A stretch of 64,000 nt of DNA. It comes from Halobacillus fulvus (GTDB taxonomy: Bacteria > Bacillota > Bacilli > Bacillales > Halobacillaceae). The stretch spans positions 1 through 64,000 of the forward strand of contig SCFO01000005.1 of assembly GCA_004078665.1 (NCBI GenBank), written 5' to 3'. This document shows, in pieces, positions 44,071 through 52,710 of the stretch (position 1 is the stretch's first letter; each line of letters starts with the position of its first letter). A model generated the notes under the pieces. That model did no database searches, had not been told where the DNA came from, and saw nothing but the letters and a program-made list of their open reading frames with translations. The position numbers and the translations under genes were made by a program.

Positions 44071-44829
44071 TTCCATCCATTCGATTAAATTTCTTCGTTT
44101 ATATGTGGGCTGCTTATCCAAACCTTGAATCTCCTCGAAGCTATTGACGCCGGTTTCGACCATCAGCGTGTCGATGCCATTATTGATGCCCGCCAGTATA
44201 TCTGTCCGGTAATTATCACCGACCATTAACACATCCTCTTTCGAAAACCCGATCTTATTCAACGCTTGTTCCATGATGATCGCTTCCGGTTTTCCTACAT
44301 AGATAGGATCGATTCCGGTGCTTACTTGAATAACAGATGTGATCGCCCCGTTCCCCGGAAGCATTCCCCGCTCTGTCGGAATCGCAGCGTCTCTGTTTGT
44401 GCTGATGAACGTAGCGCAGTTTCGGACTTGAAGACATGCTTTTGTCAGCTTTTCATAACTAATTTCCCGGTCGATACCGATCACGACAAAGTCTGCATCA
44501 CTCTCTACGATTGTATGTCCACTTTCTCGCAAGGCATGGAAAAGCCCTTCTTCCCCGATCACAAAAATGTTTGCCTTCTTCTTCTGACTGGTGATGTAGG
44601 AAGCGGCGGCCATGCTGCTTGTCATGACCTGCTCAGGAGCGGCGGGTACTCCGAGTGATTCTAACTTTTCCGCCACCTGCTCCGCTTTCTTGGAAGAATT
44701 ATTCGTTAGGAACATGTATGGAATCGACTCTGCTTTCAAATACTGGACAAAATCAGAAGCCCCCTCCACTTTTTCTGTTCCTCGATACATCGTTCCGTCT
44801 AAATCTAGTAAATATCCACGATAGTTCAT
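44050..44829 (-). CDS. yutF: HAD-superfamily phosphatase, NagD/AraL type (YutF)
   Basis: 259 aa, TIGR01457-like IIA subfamily. Motif I DLDGTMYRG (residues 9-17), motif II MFLTNNSSKK, motif III GKPEA, motif IV GDNYRTDILAG. YutF of B. subtilis dephosphorylates small sugar phosphates in vitro. Ribosome site AAGGTG is weak. The gap to yutE is 28 bp, so yutE-yutF may be co-transcribed. Confidence 0.92.
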   Translation of the reverse strand: MNYRGYLLDLDGTMYRGTEKVEGASDFVQYLKAESIPYMFLTNNSSKKAEQVAEKLESLGVPAAPEQVMTSSMAAASYITSQKKKANIFVIGEEGLFHALRESGHTIVESDADFVVIGIDREISYEKLTKACLQVRNCATFISTNRDAAIPTERGMLPGNGAITSVIQVSTGIDPIYVGKPEAIIMEQALNKIGFSKEDVLMVGDNYRTDILAGINNGIDTLMVETGVNSFEEIQGLDKQPTYKRRNLIEWMEEQKDSQ

Positions 44830-44857
44830 TTGATCACCTTTACTTCTTAAGTAATGT

Positions 44858-45295
44858 TTACTCTTTTGAAAAAGCAGAGACCGGCCCCAGCTCCTGATCC
44901 AAATACGTGCGGACGCGTTCAGGGAATTCGATAAGTGCGCTCTTTTGCTCTTCCCAGACTCTTACGAGACGTAAATGATCAACCGACACATAGGACTGAA
45001 CCACTTCTTTTCTTAATTCGATGAAGTCTTTATATCCATCCTGTTGATGTTCCGGTAACACTTTTTCATCGGTCAGGATGTCGATGATATCATGATAACT
45101 CCCAGGGTCCCGCATAATGAACCCATCGATCATCATGTTTCCGACATCAAGGATCGATTCGATACTGACGTGAATCATTCGCTCAAGGACGAGACGATCT
45201 TGAAGTGTACGCGTGCGTTCACTGTTCATTTCTTTCATAATGCTTTCCATATATAACAAAATTTCTTCGATTTTTTCCCGATTTACGAAATACAT
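44858..45295 (-). CDS. yutE: DUF86/HepT-like protein with Gln at the expected catalytic His (YutE)
   Basis: 145 aa, helical HEPN/DUF86 fold. The helix containing ERMIHVSIESILDVGNMMID and GSYHDIIDIL is typical. The place of the RX4-6H RNase motif reads LRKEVVQSY, with Gln instead of His. No MntA-type nucleotidyltransferase partner is adjacent, so it does not look like a HepT-MntA toxin-antitoxin pair. Start at 45295 after TGGAGG; the longer frame is unsupported. Confidence 0.85.
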   Translation of the reverse strand: MYFVNREKIEEILLYMESIMKEMNSERTRTLQDRLVLERMIHVSIESILDVGNMMIDGFIMRDPGSYHDIIDILTDEKVLPEHQQDGYKDFIELRKEVVQSYVSVDHLRLVRVWEEQKSALIEFPERVRTYLDQELGPVSAFSKE

Positions 45296-45419
45296 CGTTC
45301 GACCTCCAAAAATTTTTTCACACAAATCTCTTAAATATGATAACATAATTCATGGTTTGAATTTAAATAGGATACACATTAAAAAATAATGATACATTGA
45401 AAACCGGAGGAGATTAGAA

Positions 45420-46394
45420 ATGGATAGAGAACTTGCCCTTGAATTAGTACGCGTCACCGAAGCAGCTGCCCTAGCCTCAGCACAATGGATGGGACGCGGT
45501 GATAAAATCAATGCCGATGACGCGGCGACAACAGCTATGAGAACGATCTTCGACTCTGTATCCATGGATGGCGTCGTCGTCATTGGTGAAGGCGAACTTG
45601 ACGAAGCCCCTATGCTGTATATCGGTGAAGAACTTGGAAATAAAAATGGACCAGCTGTCGATATTGCAGTCGATCCACTTGAAGGGACTAATATCGTCTC
45701 AAAAGGACATAATAATGCTGTTGCGGTTATTGCTGCTGCAGAACGTGGTGCCCTGTTGCATGCTCCAGACATGTACATGGACAAGATTGCAGTAGGGAAG
45801 AATGCAAAAGGTCTTATTGATATCGACGATCCAATTGAGCGTACGATTGACATTGTAGCACGCGCGAATAATAAAAGGGTACGTGATTTAACGGTTATTA
45901 TTCAAGAGCGTGATCGTCATCAGGACATCATCGATCGTGTCATCAAAAAAGGCGCACGTGTGAAACTGTTCGGTGATGGTGACGTTGGTGCATCGATCGC
46001 TACATGCCTACCACAGACAGGTGTCGATCTTTTCGTAGGTCGTGGCGGAGCTCCAGAAGGCGTCATTTCCGCTGCTGCCATCAAAAGTCTAGGCGGAGAT
46101 CTGCAAGCTCGCCTTGTTCCTCAAAATGAGGAGGAAGCCGAACGCTGCCGCTCCATGGGTCTTGCAGATCCGACACAGCACTTGAAGATGGACGATCTCG
46201 TGAAGAGTGATGACGCGATTTTCGCCGCTACCGGTGTCACAGAAGGTGAGCTTCTTCATGGTGTCAAGTTTCTCGGAGGAGACCTCGCAGAAACGGATTC
46301 TATCGTCATGCGCGCAAAAACTAGGACCGTTCGATATATTAAGGCCCATCACCACCTCGATCACAAACCACATTTAGTTATGAATGAAGAATAG
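45420..46394 (+). CDS. glpX: Class II fructose-1,6-bisphosphatase
   Basis: 324 aa, GlpX family, making fructose-6-P in gluconeogenesis. The metal and substrate motifs [22 protein letters not shown] and [10 protein letters not shown] are present. Ribosome site CCGGAGGAG. The small DUF3055 gene follows 11 bp later and is probably co-transcribed. glpX between yutE and yutD is not the B. subtilis arrangement as I remember it. Confidence 0.95.
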   Translation: MDRELALELVRVTEAAALASAQWMGRGDKINADDAATTAMRTIFDSVSMDGVVVIGEGELDEAPMLYIGEELGNKNGPAVDIAVDPLEGTNIVSKGHNNAVAVIAAAERGALLHAPDMYMDKIAVGKNAKGLIDIDDPIERTIDIVARANNKRVRDLTVIIQERDRHQDIIDRVIKKGARVKLFGDGDVGASIATCLPQTGVDLFVGRGGAPEGVISAAAIKSLGGDLQARLVPQNEEEAERCRSMGLADPTQHLKMDDLVKSDDAIFAATGVTEGELLHGVKFLGGDLAETDSIVMRAKTRTVRYIKAHHHLDHKPHLVMNEE

Positions 46395-46405
46395 GAGATG
46401 ATCAG

Positions 46406-46672
46406 ATGGGCGAGCGTCCACTCCTTGAGGATATCACTCAGGAGACGAGCACTCGATTTGTAAGCTTCACAGCTGGAAGTCACCGGTTTGAGCTGGCTCT
46501 CATAAAAGCGGATTACTTCCCTAATCAGACGATGGTCCTCAACCTGGATAAAAACCGACAGGCACTGCTTGATCGCGAATTAATCCATCGTGACGGCCAC
46601 CTTGAACACTTGTTTCAATTGAGTGCAATGGAAGCAGAAGAGCTCAGGAGTTTCCTCCCGGATCTTCTGTAA
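46406..46672 (+). CDS. DUF3055-family protein
   Basis: 88 aa, soluble. The pattern TSTRFVSFTAGSHRFELALI, MVLNLDKNRQALLDRE and LEHLFQLSAMEAEELRSFL fits DUF3055 proteins of Bacillaceae as I remember them. Function unknown. It sits 11 bp after glpX. The hairpin at its 3' end includes the next gene's ribosome site. Confidence 0.75.
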   Translation: MGERPLLEDITQETSTRFVSFTAGSHRFELALIKADYFPNQTMVLNLDKNRQALLDRELIHRDGHLEHLFQLSAMEAEELRSFLPDLL

Positions 46673-46680
46673 GAATAAAG

Positions 46681-46721
46681 AAGCCTCCATCGGTCATGCT
46701 AAAACCGAAGGAGGTTTTTTT
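46681..46721 (+). terminator. Terminator-like hairpin with the next gene's Shine-Dalgarno in its 3' arm
   Basis: AAGCCTCC (46681-46688) pairs with GGAGGTTT (46710-46717), and after one mismatch TCGGT (46690-46694) pairs with ACCGA (46704-46708). The loop is 9 nt and seven T follow GGAGG. The GGAGG in the 3' arm is 7 nt before the ATG at 46722. Confidence 0.8.
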
Positions 46722-47018
46722 ATGAGCGATAAGGATAAAAAATTTTATTCGGACTTTGCCAATGTTGAAGCTCAGCGCAACTATCTGACCCCCGAGCAAT
46801 TACCAGAGGGACCATACGGCTCTCCAAGAAACAAAAACAAGCCTGTTTCAAATGAAAAGAGTGCTCCGTGGACAGAGAACCAGCGATATTATAGTGCCTT
46901 CAACTATGAGTACAAAGCGTTACACCAGGATCTTCCTCGCCAGGAAGATGGGGCCCACCCCACTCACGATGAGCCTGGAAGAGATTTAAAACCTTCTGAA
47001 GAAGAATTGGAAAAATAA
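46722..47018 (+). CDS. Hydrophilic conserved hypothetical protein (98 aa)
   Basis: 98 aa, highly charged and rich in Glu, Asp, Lys and Pro, with no membrane segment; likely poorly ordered. It begins MSDKDKKFYSDFANVEAQRNYL and includes PEGPYGSPRNKNKPV. ATG at 46722 after AAGGAGG; the longer open frame reads through the end of the upstream gene. I do not recognise a named family. Expression may depend on read-through of the hairpin that contains its ribosome site. Confidence 0.75.
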   Translation: MSDKDKKFYSDFANVEAQRNYLTPEQLPEGPYGSPRNKNKPVSNEKSAPWTENQRYYSAFNYEYKALHQDLPRQEDGAHPTHDEPGRDLKPSEEELEK

Positions 47019-47023
47019 CATTC

Positions 47024-47059
47024 ACGAAAAAACCGACGTGGTTCCGGCCACGTCGGTTT
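47024..47059 (-). terminator. Terminator of yutD
   Basis: A 12-bp perfect stem AAACCGACGTGG/CCACGTCGGTTT, with T6 on the minus strand. Confidence 0.9.
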
Positions 47060-47339
47060 ACTTATCGACTTTTCTCATAACGAAATACGCACAGCCAAAA
47101 TTACAATACTCATATAAATAATCTTCCAATGTGCTTATTTTCGTATCGAAGCTCGCTTTTGGATTTTGATCATCATAAAAGCCCTTGAGACGAAGTTGAC
47201 CATATCCCCAGTCCCCTACGATAAAATCATACTTACTTAGAATATCACTGAAACGCTTTTCAACATCTTCTTCTTGAAAAGCTTCTCGATAATCTTCTAC
47301 TACATCATACGACTTTCCGTACAATTCTACCACTGTCAT
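47058..47339 (-). CDS. yutD: YutD-family protein (DUF1027)
   Basis: 93 aa. The family core KYDFIVGDWGYGQLRLKGFYDD...FDTKISTLEDYLYEYCNFGCAYFV is nearly complete. Function unknown. The start is uncertain: the ATG at 47339 is very close to AGAGG, and a GTG at 47333 has better spacing. Confidence 0.9.
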   Translation of the reverse strand: MTVVELYGKSYDVVEDYREAFQEEDVEKRFSDILSKYDFIVGDWGYGQLRLKGFYDDQNPKASFDTKISTLEDYLYEYCNFGCAYFVMRKVDK

Positions 47340-47514
47340 CACCTCTACTTCTTTTTCAAGTGTACCATATTTTTAAAATAACGTTGAATGCCTGTTGTGA
47401 AATTTCGTATGAAACGGACGAATCCGCTCACCCTAAGGATATACAAACGAGCCATTTATCAAATACAGGTCCGTTGACCAATAAAACCTTCGACAGAACG
47501 AAAGGAGATCAATT

Positions 47515-48105
47515 ATGAAAAAAAGATGGATGTTTTGTATCGTCACGACATTTCTTATCATGACAGGATGCACAGAGTTCAATGATGGGGAAACCCTTCA
47601 AGAGGATGACGTGTTACCTGGGAACGCAATGGATCAATATAACGATTCACAAACAGACGGTCAAGTAGGTTACGTTAGGTTTCAAAAGAATCAGCTTGAT
47701 GAAAACACAGAAAGAAACCGTGAAGTTAAAATCAATAGGGAACAAATGGCTGACATGATCTCCCGAATGATTTTGCGCTATGACGGATTTGATGATGTCG
47801 CGACCTTAGTGACTGATTATGAAGTACTCGTGGCGTATAAAGCCCCTGACAATCGCGACCGGAAAGAAATCGCGGATATGGTTCAGAAAACAGCGTATTC
47901 TTTAGTCCCAAGCTTCTACCGAGTATATGTCTCAGATAACCCTGCTTCCTTCAAGGATATACAAAGCGTCAGTACATCTACCGTATATGATGACCAATAT
48001 CGGGAAGTGATCGACAGCATGATCACTAAATTCAAACGATCACCCCAGGGAACAGTGAAGCAAAATGATGATCAGATGGGCAATCACATGCAAGACCAAT
48101 CTTAA
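47515..48105 (+). CDS. yutC: Spore-associated lipoprotein, YhcN/YlaJ family (YutC)
   Basis: 196 aa. The lipoprotein signal ends MTGC (Cys 19). The body has the YhcN/YlaJ layout (NREQMADMISRMILRYDGFDDVATLVTDYEVLVAY, then ADMVQKTAYSLVPSFYRVYVSDN). Family members are inner spore membrane or germination-linked lipoproteins. Ribosome site AAAGGAG. yunA follows 75 bp downstream on the same strand. Confidence 0.85.
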   Translation: MKKRWMFCIVTTFLIMTGCTEFNDGETLQEDDVLPGNAMDQYNDSQTDGQVGYVRFQKNQLDENTERNREVKINREQMADMISRMILRYDGFDDVATLVTDYEVLVAYKAPDNRDRKEIADMVQKTAYSLVPSFYRVYVSDNPASFKDIQSVSTSTVYDDQYREVIDSMITKFKRSPQGTVKQNDDQMGNHMQDQS

Positions 48106-48180
48106 TTCCCTTCCATTACCAAACATATCCCGTCTCATGACGTTCATGCTAAACGTATTAAACATTCGTAGGTGATATTG

Positions 48181-49119
48181 ATGAAATACCTGAATTGGAT
48201 TTGTTTTCTGACCGTCTTCCTTATCCTCACAGGAAACACGACGGCACTAGCAAAGGATGATGAAAGTCTTAAGCGCATGAACCTTTACAAAAAGACGGAA
48301 GCTGTCACGGAAATTCCGTGGGAGTATATCGCAGCGGTCGATCAATATGAACGCCAGGTTTATGATGACCCAAGCGAAGGGCGTGTAACGGCCATTCAAG
48401 TTGATCCTTTGTTCTGGTCAGGCACACCTGAGAAAATACAGGCTGATATCTTTCCGGAAGGATGGGGATCTGATGGAGACGGAGATGGAAAGGCAGATAT
48501 AGAAAATGATGAAGACATTCTTTGGTCGATAGGAAATTATCTTAAGTCCTATGGAACAAAAGAAGAAGACATTAAGATCGCTTTATGGAACTACTATAAA
48601 CGCGATCTCACAGTTCAAACCATTATCAATACGGCGAACGTCTTCAAAAAGTTTCAAACGGTTTCGCTGACGGATCGCGACTTCCCTGTCCCGAAGCAAG
48701 CGAATTACAGTTACAGGAGCACGTGGGGAGACGCTAGAGGGTTCGGGGGCAGACGGATTCACGAAGGAACCGATATCTTTGCCAATTACGGTGTTCCTGT
48801 AAAATCCACGACCTATGGCGTGATTGAAATGAAAGGCTGGAACCGTTTCGGTGGATGGCGAATTGGCATCCGTGATATTTATAACATTTATCACTACTAC
48901 GCTCACCTGCAAAACTTCTCCGAAGATATAAAAGTCGGAGATGTAGTAAAACCTGGTGACGTCATCGGAGCAGTCGGAGCATCAGGCTATGGACCACCCG
49001 GGACATCCGGTAAATTTCCACCGCACCTTCATTACGGAATGTATCAGGATAATGGAAAGAATGAGTGGTCTTTTGACCCCTATCCTTATTTAAAAAGATG
49101 GGAAAAAATGGCCGAATAA
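48181..49119 (+). CDS. yunA: M23 (LytM) peptidase-domain exported protein (YunA)
   Basis: 312 aa. A signal peptide (about 1-24) precedes a central helical domain and a C-terminal LytM domain with the metal ligands RIHEGTD and HLHYG intact. A loop SDGDGDGKADIENDED (about residue 97) looks like an EF-hand or dockerin calcium site. ATG at 48181 after AGGTGA. The likely role is peptidoglycan endopeptidase; placement beside yutC suggests a link to sporulation or cell wall. Confidence 0.87.
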   Translation: MKYLNWICFLTVFLILTGNTTALAKDDESLKRMNLYKKTEAVTEIPWEYIAAVDQYERQVYDDPSEGRVTAIQVDPLFWSGTPEKIQADIFPEGWGSDGDGDGKADIENDEDILWSIGNYLKSYGTKEEDIKIALWNYYKRDLTVQTIINTANVFKKFQTVSLTDRDFPVPKQANYSYRSTWGDARGFGGRRIHEGTDIFANYGVPVKSTTYGVIEMKGWNRFGGWRIGIRDIYNIYHYYAHLQNFSEDIKVGDVVKPGDVIGAVGASGYGPPGTSGKFPPHLHYGMYQDNGKNEWSFDPYPYLKRWEKMAE

Positions 49120-49121
49120 TA

Positions 49122-49153
49122 AAAAGGCGTCGCAGCTGCGACGCCTTCTTTTT
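49122..49153. terminator. Bidirectional terminator between yunA and the metS-like gene
   Basis: A 24-bp palindrome AAGGCGTCGCAG/CTGCGACGCCTT (49124-49147) with A-rich left and T-rich right flanks. Confidence 0.92.
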
Positions 49154-49253
49154 ATGATTTGGATTTTTTCACAGCGTTCATGATACTCGCTACAAGTCCA
49201 CCCCAGATGACGACCATTCCGATAATCATCATTAAAATTGCACTGCCACCCAT
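49152..49253 (-). CDS. metS: MetS-type small subunit of NSS transporter (33 aa)
   Basis: The minus strand encodes a 33-residue peptide beginning MGGSAILMMIIGMVVIWGG: a single hydrophobic helix ending in a Lys/Ser tail. This matches the methionine/alanine importer small-subunit (MetS) family. AAGGAGG lies inside the end of the transporter gene, and the ATG is 1 nt after its TAA, so the two are translationally coupled. Confidence 0.88.
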   Translation of the reverse strand: MGGSAILMMIIGMVVIWGGLVASIMNAVKKSKS

Positions 49254-49254
49254 A

Positions 49255-50781
49255 TTAGCCGACCTCCTTTTCAGACTCATCAATTAGCTTAGAATCCCAA
49301 CGCTTCAATGTCATCAAGAATCCGACGACAATAGCGAATGCAGCTACGGACCATCCACCAAATAAAATGAAGGTGTCAGAATATCCTTCGTAGTTTCCAG
49401 TTTCCGTGTCGAATTCTCCAAGAAGGTTCGTTTTGAACAGGTCGAACATCATATAGCCAAGAACGATTGGAGTGATGAGACCTAAGCAAACCTTCCACCA
49501 TCCTCCGAGATGAAGATCTGAAATTCCATTAGCGTGTGCTTGGAAGTCATTGAGGTTACGCAAGAACCAGGCGATGACAACAACTTCGACAAGACCTACA
49601 AAGGCTACACCGAATTGGTTGATGAAATAATCTGCTGCATCCAAGAAGAATAGTCCACCCTGTGTAGCGAAAAGAATGGAAATAAGAGCAGCAAATCCTC
49701 CACCGATTCCAACAGCGGCATTCCTTGAGATTCCAAATTTCTCAGTCAGTCCGGCAATATACGTCTCCGAAATGGAAATCAGTGAAGACAGACCAGCCAA
49801 AACAAGAGAAAGGAAGAATAAGAAACCAAAGAGCCCGTTTAATGCAGGGAACTCATTAATAATCTGCGGGAATACCACAAAGGCGAGCCCTACGCCGCCT
49901 GTTACAACTTCCTGTACAGGTACATCCAATTGAGAAGCCATGAAGCCTAACGCGGCAAAGACTCCGATACCTGCCAGAAGTTCAAAGCTTGAGTTACTGA
50001 AACCCGTAATGAATGCGTTGTTCGTAATATCCGATTTCTTCGGTAAATAACTGGAATACGTAATCATGATCGCAAAGGCGATAGATAAACTGAAGAAAAT
50101 CTGTCCGTAAGCAGCTACCCATACAGAACTGTCCATGATGGCATCAAAGTTCGGTGCAAAGAATGTTTCCAGTCCTTGTGCAGCACCAGGTAACGTGATC
50201 GCGCGAATGACAATAATTAAGAATAAGACCACAAGAGTCGGGATAAAGATTTTGTTCGCGACTTCAATACCTTTTTTAACACCTTTGAACAAGACTCCAA
50301 GAGTGATCGCCCATACAAGGATCAGCGGGATGAATACACCCGGAACAAGGCTCCCTGTTTCTCCAGGATTAACCGTTAAATTTAAGTAATCATTAAATAA
50401 AAACGCTTCTGTGTCGCTTCCCCACGAAAGGTTGAACGAGAAGATACTGAATGACATTGCCCAGGCAATAATGACGGCATAATACGTCGAAATGACAAAT
50501 GATACGAGAACAGCCCACCATCCAAGCCACTCCACTTTTCGATTCATTCTAAAAAACGACAATGGTGCAGATCCACGGTACTTATGACCTATCGTGAATT
50601 CCATAACCAATAATGGTATACCTGCGGTGAGAAGTGCGAACAAATACGGAATGAAGAAAGCTCCGCCTCCGTTTTCATAAGCTACCGCCGGGAAACGCCA
50701 GATGTTCCCCAATCCGATGGCAGAACCGACAGCAGCTAATATAAATCCTGCCCTCGTCCCCCATTGTGCACGATTTTCCAT
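49255..50781 (-). CDS. metP: NSS-family sodium-dependent transporter (MetP-like)
   Basis: 508 aa, about 12 transmembrane helices. The NSS signature GSAIGLGNIWRFP is in helix 1, with MEFTIGHKYRG after helix 2. Together with the 33-aa MetS-type subunit just downstream it resembles the MetPS methionine/alanine importer of Corynebacterium. Substrate here is inferred from that pairing only. Ribosome site AAAGGGAGG. A strong GC-rich hairpin lies in the leader (50811-50834). Confidence 0.85.
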   Translation of the reverse strand: MENRAQWGTRAGFILAAVGSAIGLGNIWRFPAVAYENGGGAFFIPYLFALLTAGIPLLVMEFTIGHKYRGSAPLSFFRMNRKVEWLGWWAVLVSFVISTYYAVIIAWAMSFSIFSFNLSWGSDTEAFLFNDYLNLTVNPGETGSLVPGVFIPLILVWAITLGVLFKGVKKGIEVANKIFIPTLVVLFLIIVIRAITLPGAAQGLETFFAPNFDAIMDSSVWVAAYGQIFFSLSIAFAIMITYSSYLPKKSDITNNAFITGFSNSSFELLAGIGVFAALGFMASQLDVPVQEVVTGGVGLAFVVFPQIINEFPALNGLFGFLFFLSLVLAGLSSLISISETYIAGLTEKFGISRNAAVGIGGGFAALISILFATQGGLFFLDAADYFINQFGVAFVGLVEVVVIAWFLRNLNDFQAHANGISDLHLGGWWKVCLGLITPIVLGYMMFDLFKTNLLGEFDTETGNYEGYSDTFILFGGWSVAAFAIVVGFLMTLKRWDSKLIDESEKEVG

Positions 50782-50810
50782 GTGAAAGACCTCCCTTTAA
50801 TATTTACACC

Positions 50811-50834
50811 GCCCGCACCAGCGCTGATGCGGGC
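50811..50834 (-). other. GC-rich leader hairpin upstream of metP
   Basis: GCCCGCA/TGCGGGC with an inner CAGCGCTG palindrome, about 15 nt before the ribosome site. There is no T run, so it is not a terminator. It could be an mRNA-stabilising structure or a protein site. Nothing else is recognised in the 296-bp gap at 50782-51077 except the terminator at its left end as drawn (downstream of the NhaC-type gene's 3' end is at 51067). Confidence 0.5.
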
Positions 50835-51032
50835 AGATGTTTCTAAATTTTTCTTTTTTTCTGATTATTTCTGTTTAAATTATACCCATACACCTTATCC
50901 TTGTCAAAGCGATTTTTAAATATTTTAAATTGACAAAAAATAATAAAAATGATGGTTTGAGGAAATTCCTATCAATTACCGCTTTCTTTTTGCACAGGAC
51001 TTTTTTAATCATCCTTTTTTACCAATATGTAC

Positions 51033-51067
51033 ATAAAAAGGACACAGTTTTTAAAAACTGTGTCCTT
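51033..51067 (-). terminator. Terminator of the NhaC-family gene
   Basis: A 30-bp perfect palindrome AAGGACACAGTTTTT/AAAAACTGTGTCCTT (51038-51067), T5 on minus. Confidence 0.92.
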
Positions 51068-51077
51068 GAAGTGAGTG

Positions 51078-52640
51078 TTATTTATTTTCTACCTTAATAT
51101 TTGGAACGAGATAATGAATCGTTATTCCGATTACCGCGACGATGAGCAGCGTGATCAATAATGGCAGCCACACCTGTCCTGTCAAACCGAGGACGATATA
51201 CCCTACCGAAGCAGCGATGGCAGCGATAAAGGCATACGGAAGCTGTGTAAGCACGTGATCAATGTGGTTAGACCCTGCACCCGTCGAAGAAAGAATCGTC
51301 GTATCAGAAATAGGTGAACAGTGATCGCCGAATACAGATCCTGCTAATACGGCAGAAAGAGCCGGAAGAATGAGTGCAGGTTCCGTCACAGCAGCGATTT
51401 CTCCCGCAATCGGGAGCATGATCCCGAACGTTCCCCACGATGTTCCGGTCGACAATGCCATAAATCCGGAAATAATGAAGATGATCAGCGGCAGGTATGC
51501 GATGTTAATATTCGCCTGGCTGAATTGCTGGGCCAAGTATTCACCCGTTTGCAGCTGACTGATAATATCACCGATCATCCATGCAAACACTAGGATGTAG
51601 ATGGCTGGCAGCATGGCTTTAATACCTTCAAAGAAAACCGTGCCCATTGAAGACTTCGGACGTGCCTGCGCAACGTACAGTGCAGCCGCGATGACAACAG
51701 ATGCCACTCCTCCGATAAAGAGCGAGATGTTGACATTCGTGTTCGCGAAGATCGAAAGAATGTCGGCCGGACCGTCTGTGCCTTGAATACCAGTGACGAT
51801 CATAGACGCTACCGTACCGGCAATTAACGCAACAATTGGTAAAATCAAATGATAAATTCTGCCGTTTTCGTGCTTCTTGAACTCATCTGTCAAGTCGCCT
51901 GGCACATCACCTTTTTGTGGATCTGTCAGTTGACCCGTTTCCAACGCCCGCTTTTCATGGACTTTCATGGGTCCAACGTCAAGCTTCATGAAAATCGTCA
52001 AGAAGACAAGCAGTAAAGCTGCAAACACATAAAAATTGGCCGGAATCATCAGCACAAAGGCTTCTAAAGCCTGGTACTGGGCAATTTCATTGGCAGCAAG
52101 AATACTCCCAATCGTTCCGATGATGTAAGCTCCCCAGCTCGAAATCGGCGAAATGACCGTAATGGGAGCAGACGTAGAGTCAATATAATACGCAAGTTTT
52201 GCGCGCGATACTTTATAACGGTCTGTCACTGGACGTGCCACTTGTCCAACCGCAAGTGCATTAAAATAATCATCGATAAAGATAATGATTCCAAGAATCG
52301 CTGGGATCAACTTAGATCCCCGACGTGTACGGATTCGTTCGACCGCCCACTTCCCGAAAGCTCTGCTTCCGCCAGAAGCGGTCATAAAGGCTGTCGTGAT
52401 GCCTAAAAGAAGTAAAAAAGTAAGGAGATATAAATTCCCTGTGTTCAGTGCTCCCTCACTGACGAAAATGGATGAGAAGTTTGACCAGATCAAAGCGATC
52501 CCGGCTCCAATATCCATTTGTGTCAACATAAAGGCACCGACGATGATGCCAATCCCTAAGGATAAAATGACTTTCCTTGTAAAGAGTACAAGAATCAGCA
52601 TTAAAATTGCTGGAATTAATGAGTAAATTGTTCCTTCCAT
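51078..52640 (-). CDS. lysW: NhaC-superfamily transporter, probable lysine transporter
   Basis: 520 aa, about 11-12 transmembrane helices, NhaC Na+/H+ antiporter superfamily (IIVGAFMLTQMDIG, FIDDYFNALAVG, SSWGAYIIGT, STGTSWGTFGIMLP, GDHCSPISDTTILSSTGAGS). A lysine riboswitch directly upstream (52711-52992) argues that lysine, not bulk sodium, is the regulated substrate. Comparative genomics of L-box regulons proposed the name LysW for such carriers. Start at 52640 after GGAGGG; the longer frame runs into the riboswitch terminator. Confidence 0.85.
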   Translation of the reverse strand: MEGTIYSLIPAILMLILVLFTRKVILSLGIGIIVGAFMLTQMDIGAGIALIWSNFSSIFVSEGALNTGNLYLLTFLLLLGITTAFMTASGGSRAFGKWAVERIRTRRGSKLIPAILGIIIFIDDYFNALAVGQVARPVTDRYKVSRAKLAYYIDSTSAPITVISPISSWGAYIIGTIGSILAANEIAQYQALEAFVLMIPANFYVFAALLLVFLTIFMKLDVGPMKVHEKRALETGQLTDPQKGDVPGDLTDEFKKHENGRIYHLILPIVALIAGTVASMIVTGIQGTDGPADILSIFANTNVNISLFIGGVASVVIAAALYVAQARPKSSMGTVFFEGIKAMLPAIYILVFAWMIGDIISQLQTGEYLAQQFSQANINIAYLPLIIFIISGFMALSTGTSWGTFGIMLPIAGEIAAVTEPALILPALSAVLAGSVFGDHCSPISDTTILSSTGAGSNHIDHVLTQLPYAFIAAIAASVGYIVLGLTGQVWLPLLITLLIVAVIGITIHYLVPNIKVENK

Positions 52641-52710
52641 GATGTTCCCTCCGAATATTCTAATGATGTAAAACGGGGTAGGAAGGCTACTGTGGATTAA
52701 ATTGAGGAAA

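Noticed and set aside
44858-45295. Toxin-antitoxin system (HepT/MntA)
   Set aside because: No nucleotidyltransferase partner is adjacent and the catalytic His is not present; neighbours are housekeeping genes in conserved order.
47401-47514. SigW-like motif upstream of yutC (TGAAAC at ~47411)
   Set aside because: No CGTA at 16-17 bp spacing; the resemblance stops at the -35.
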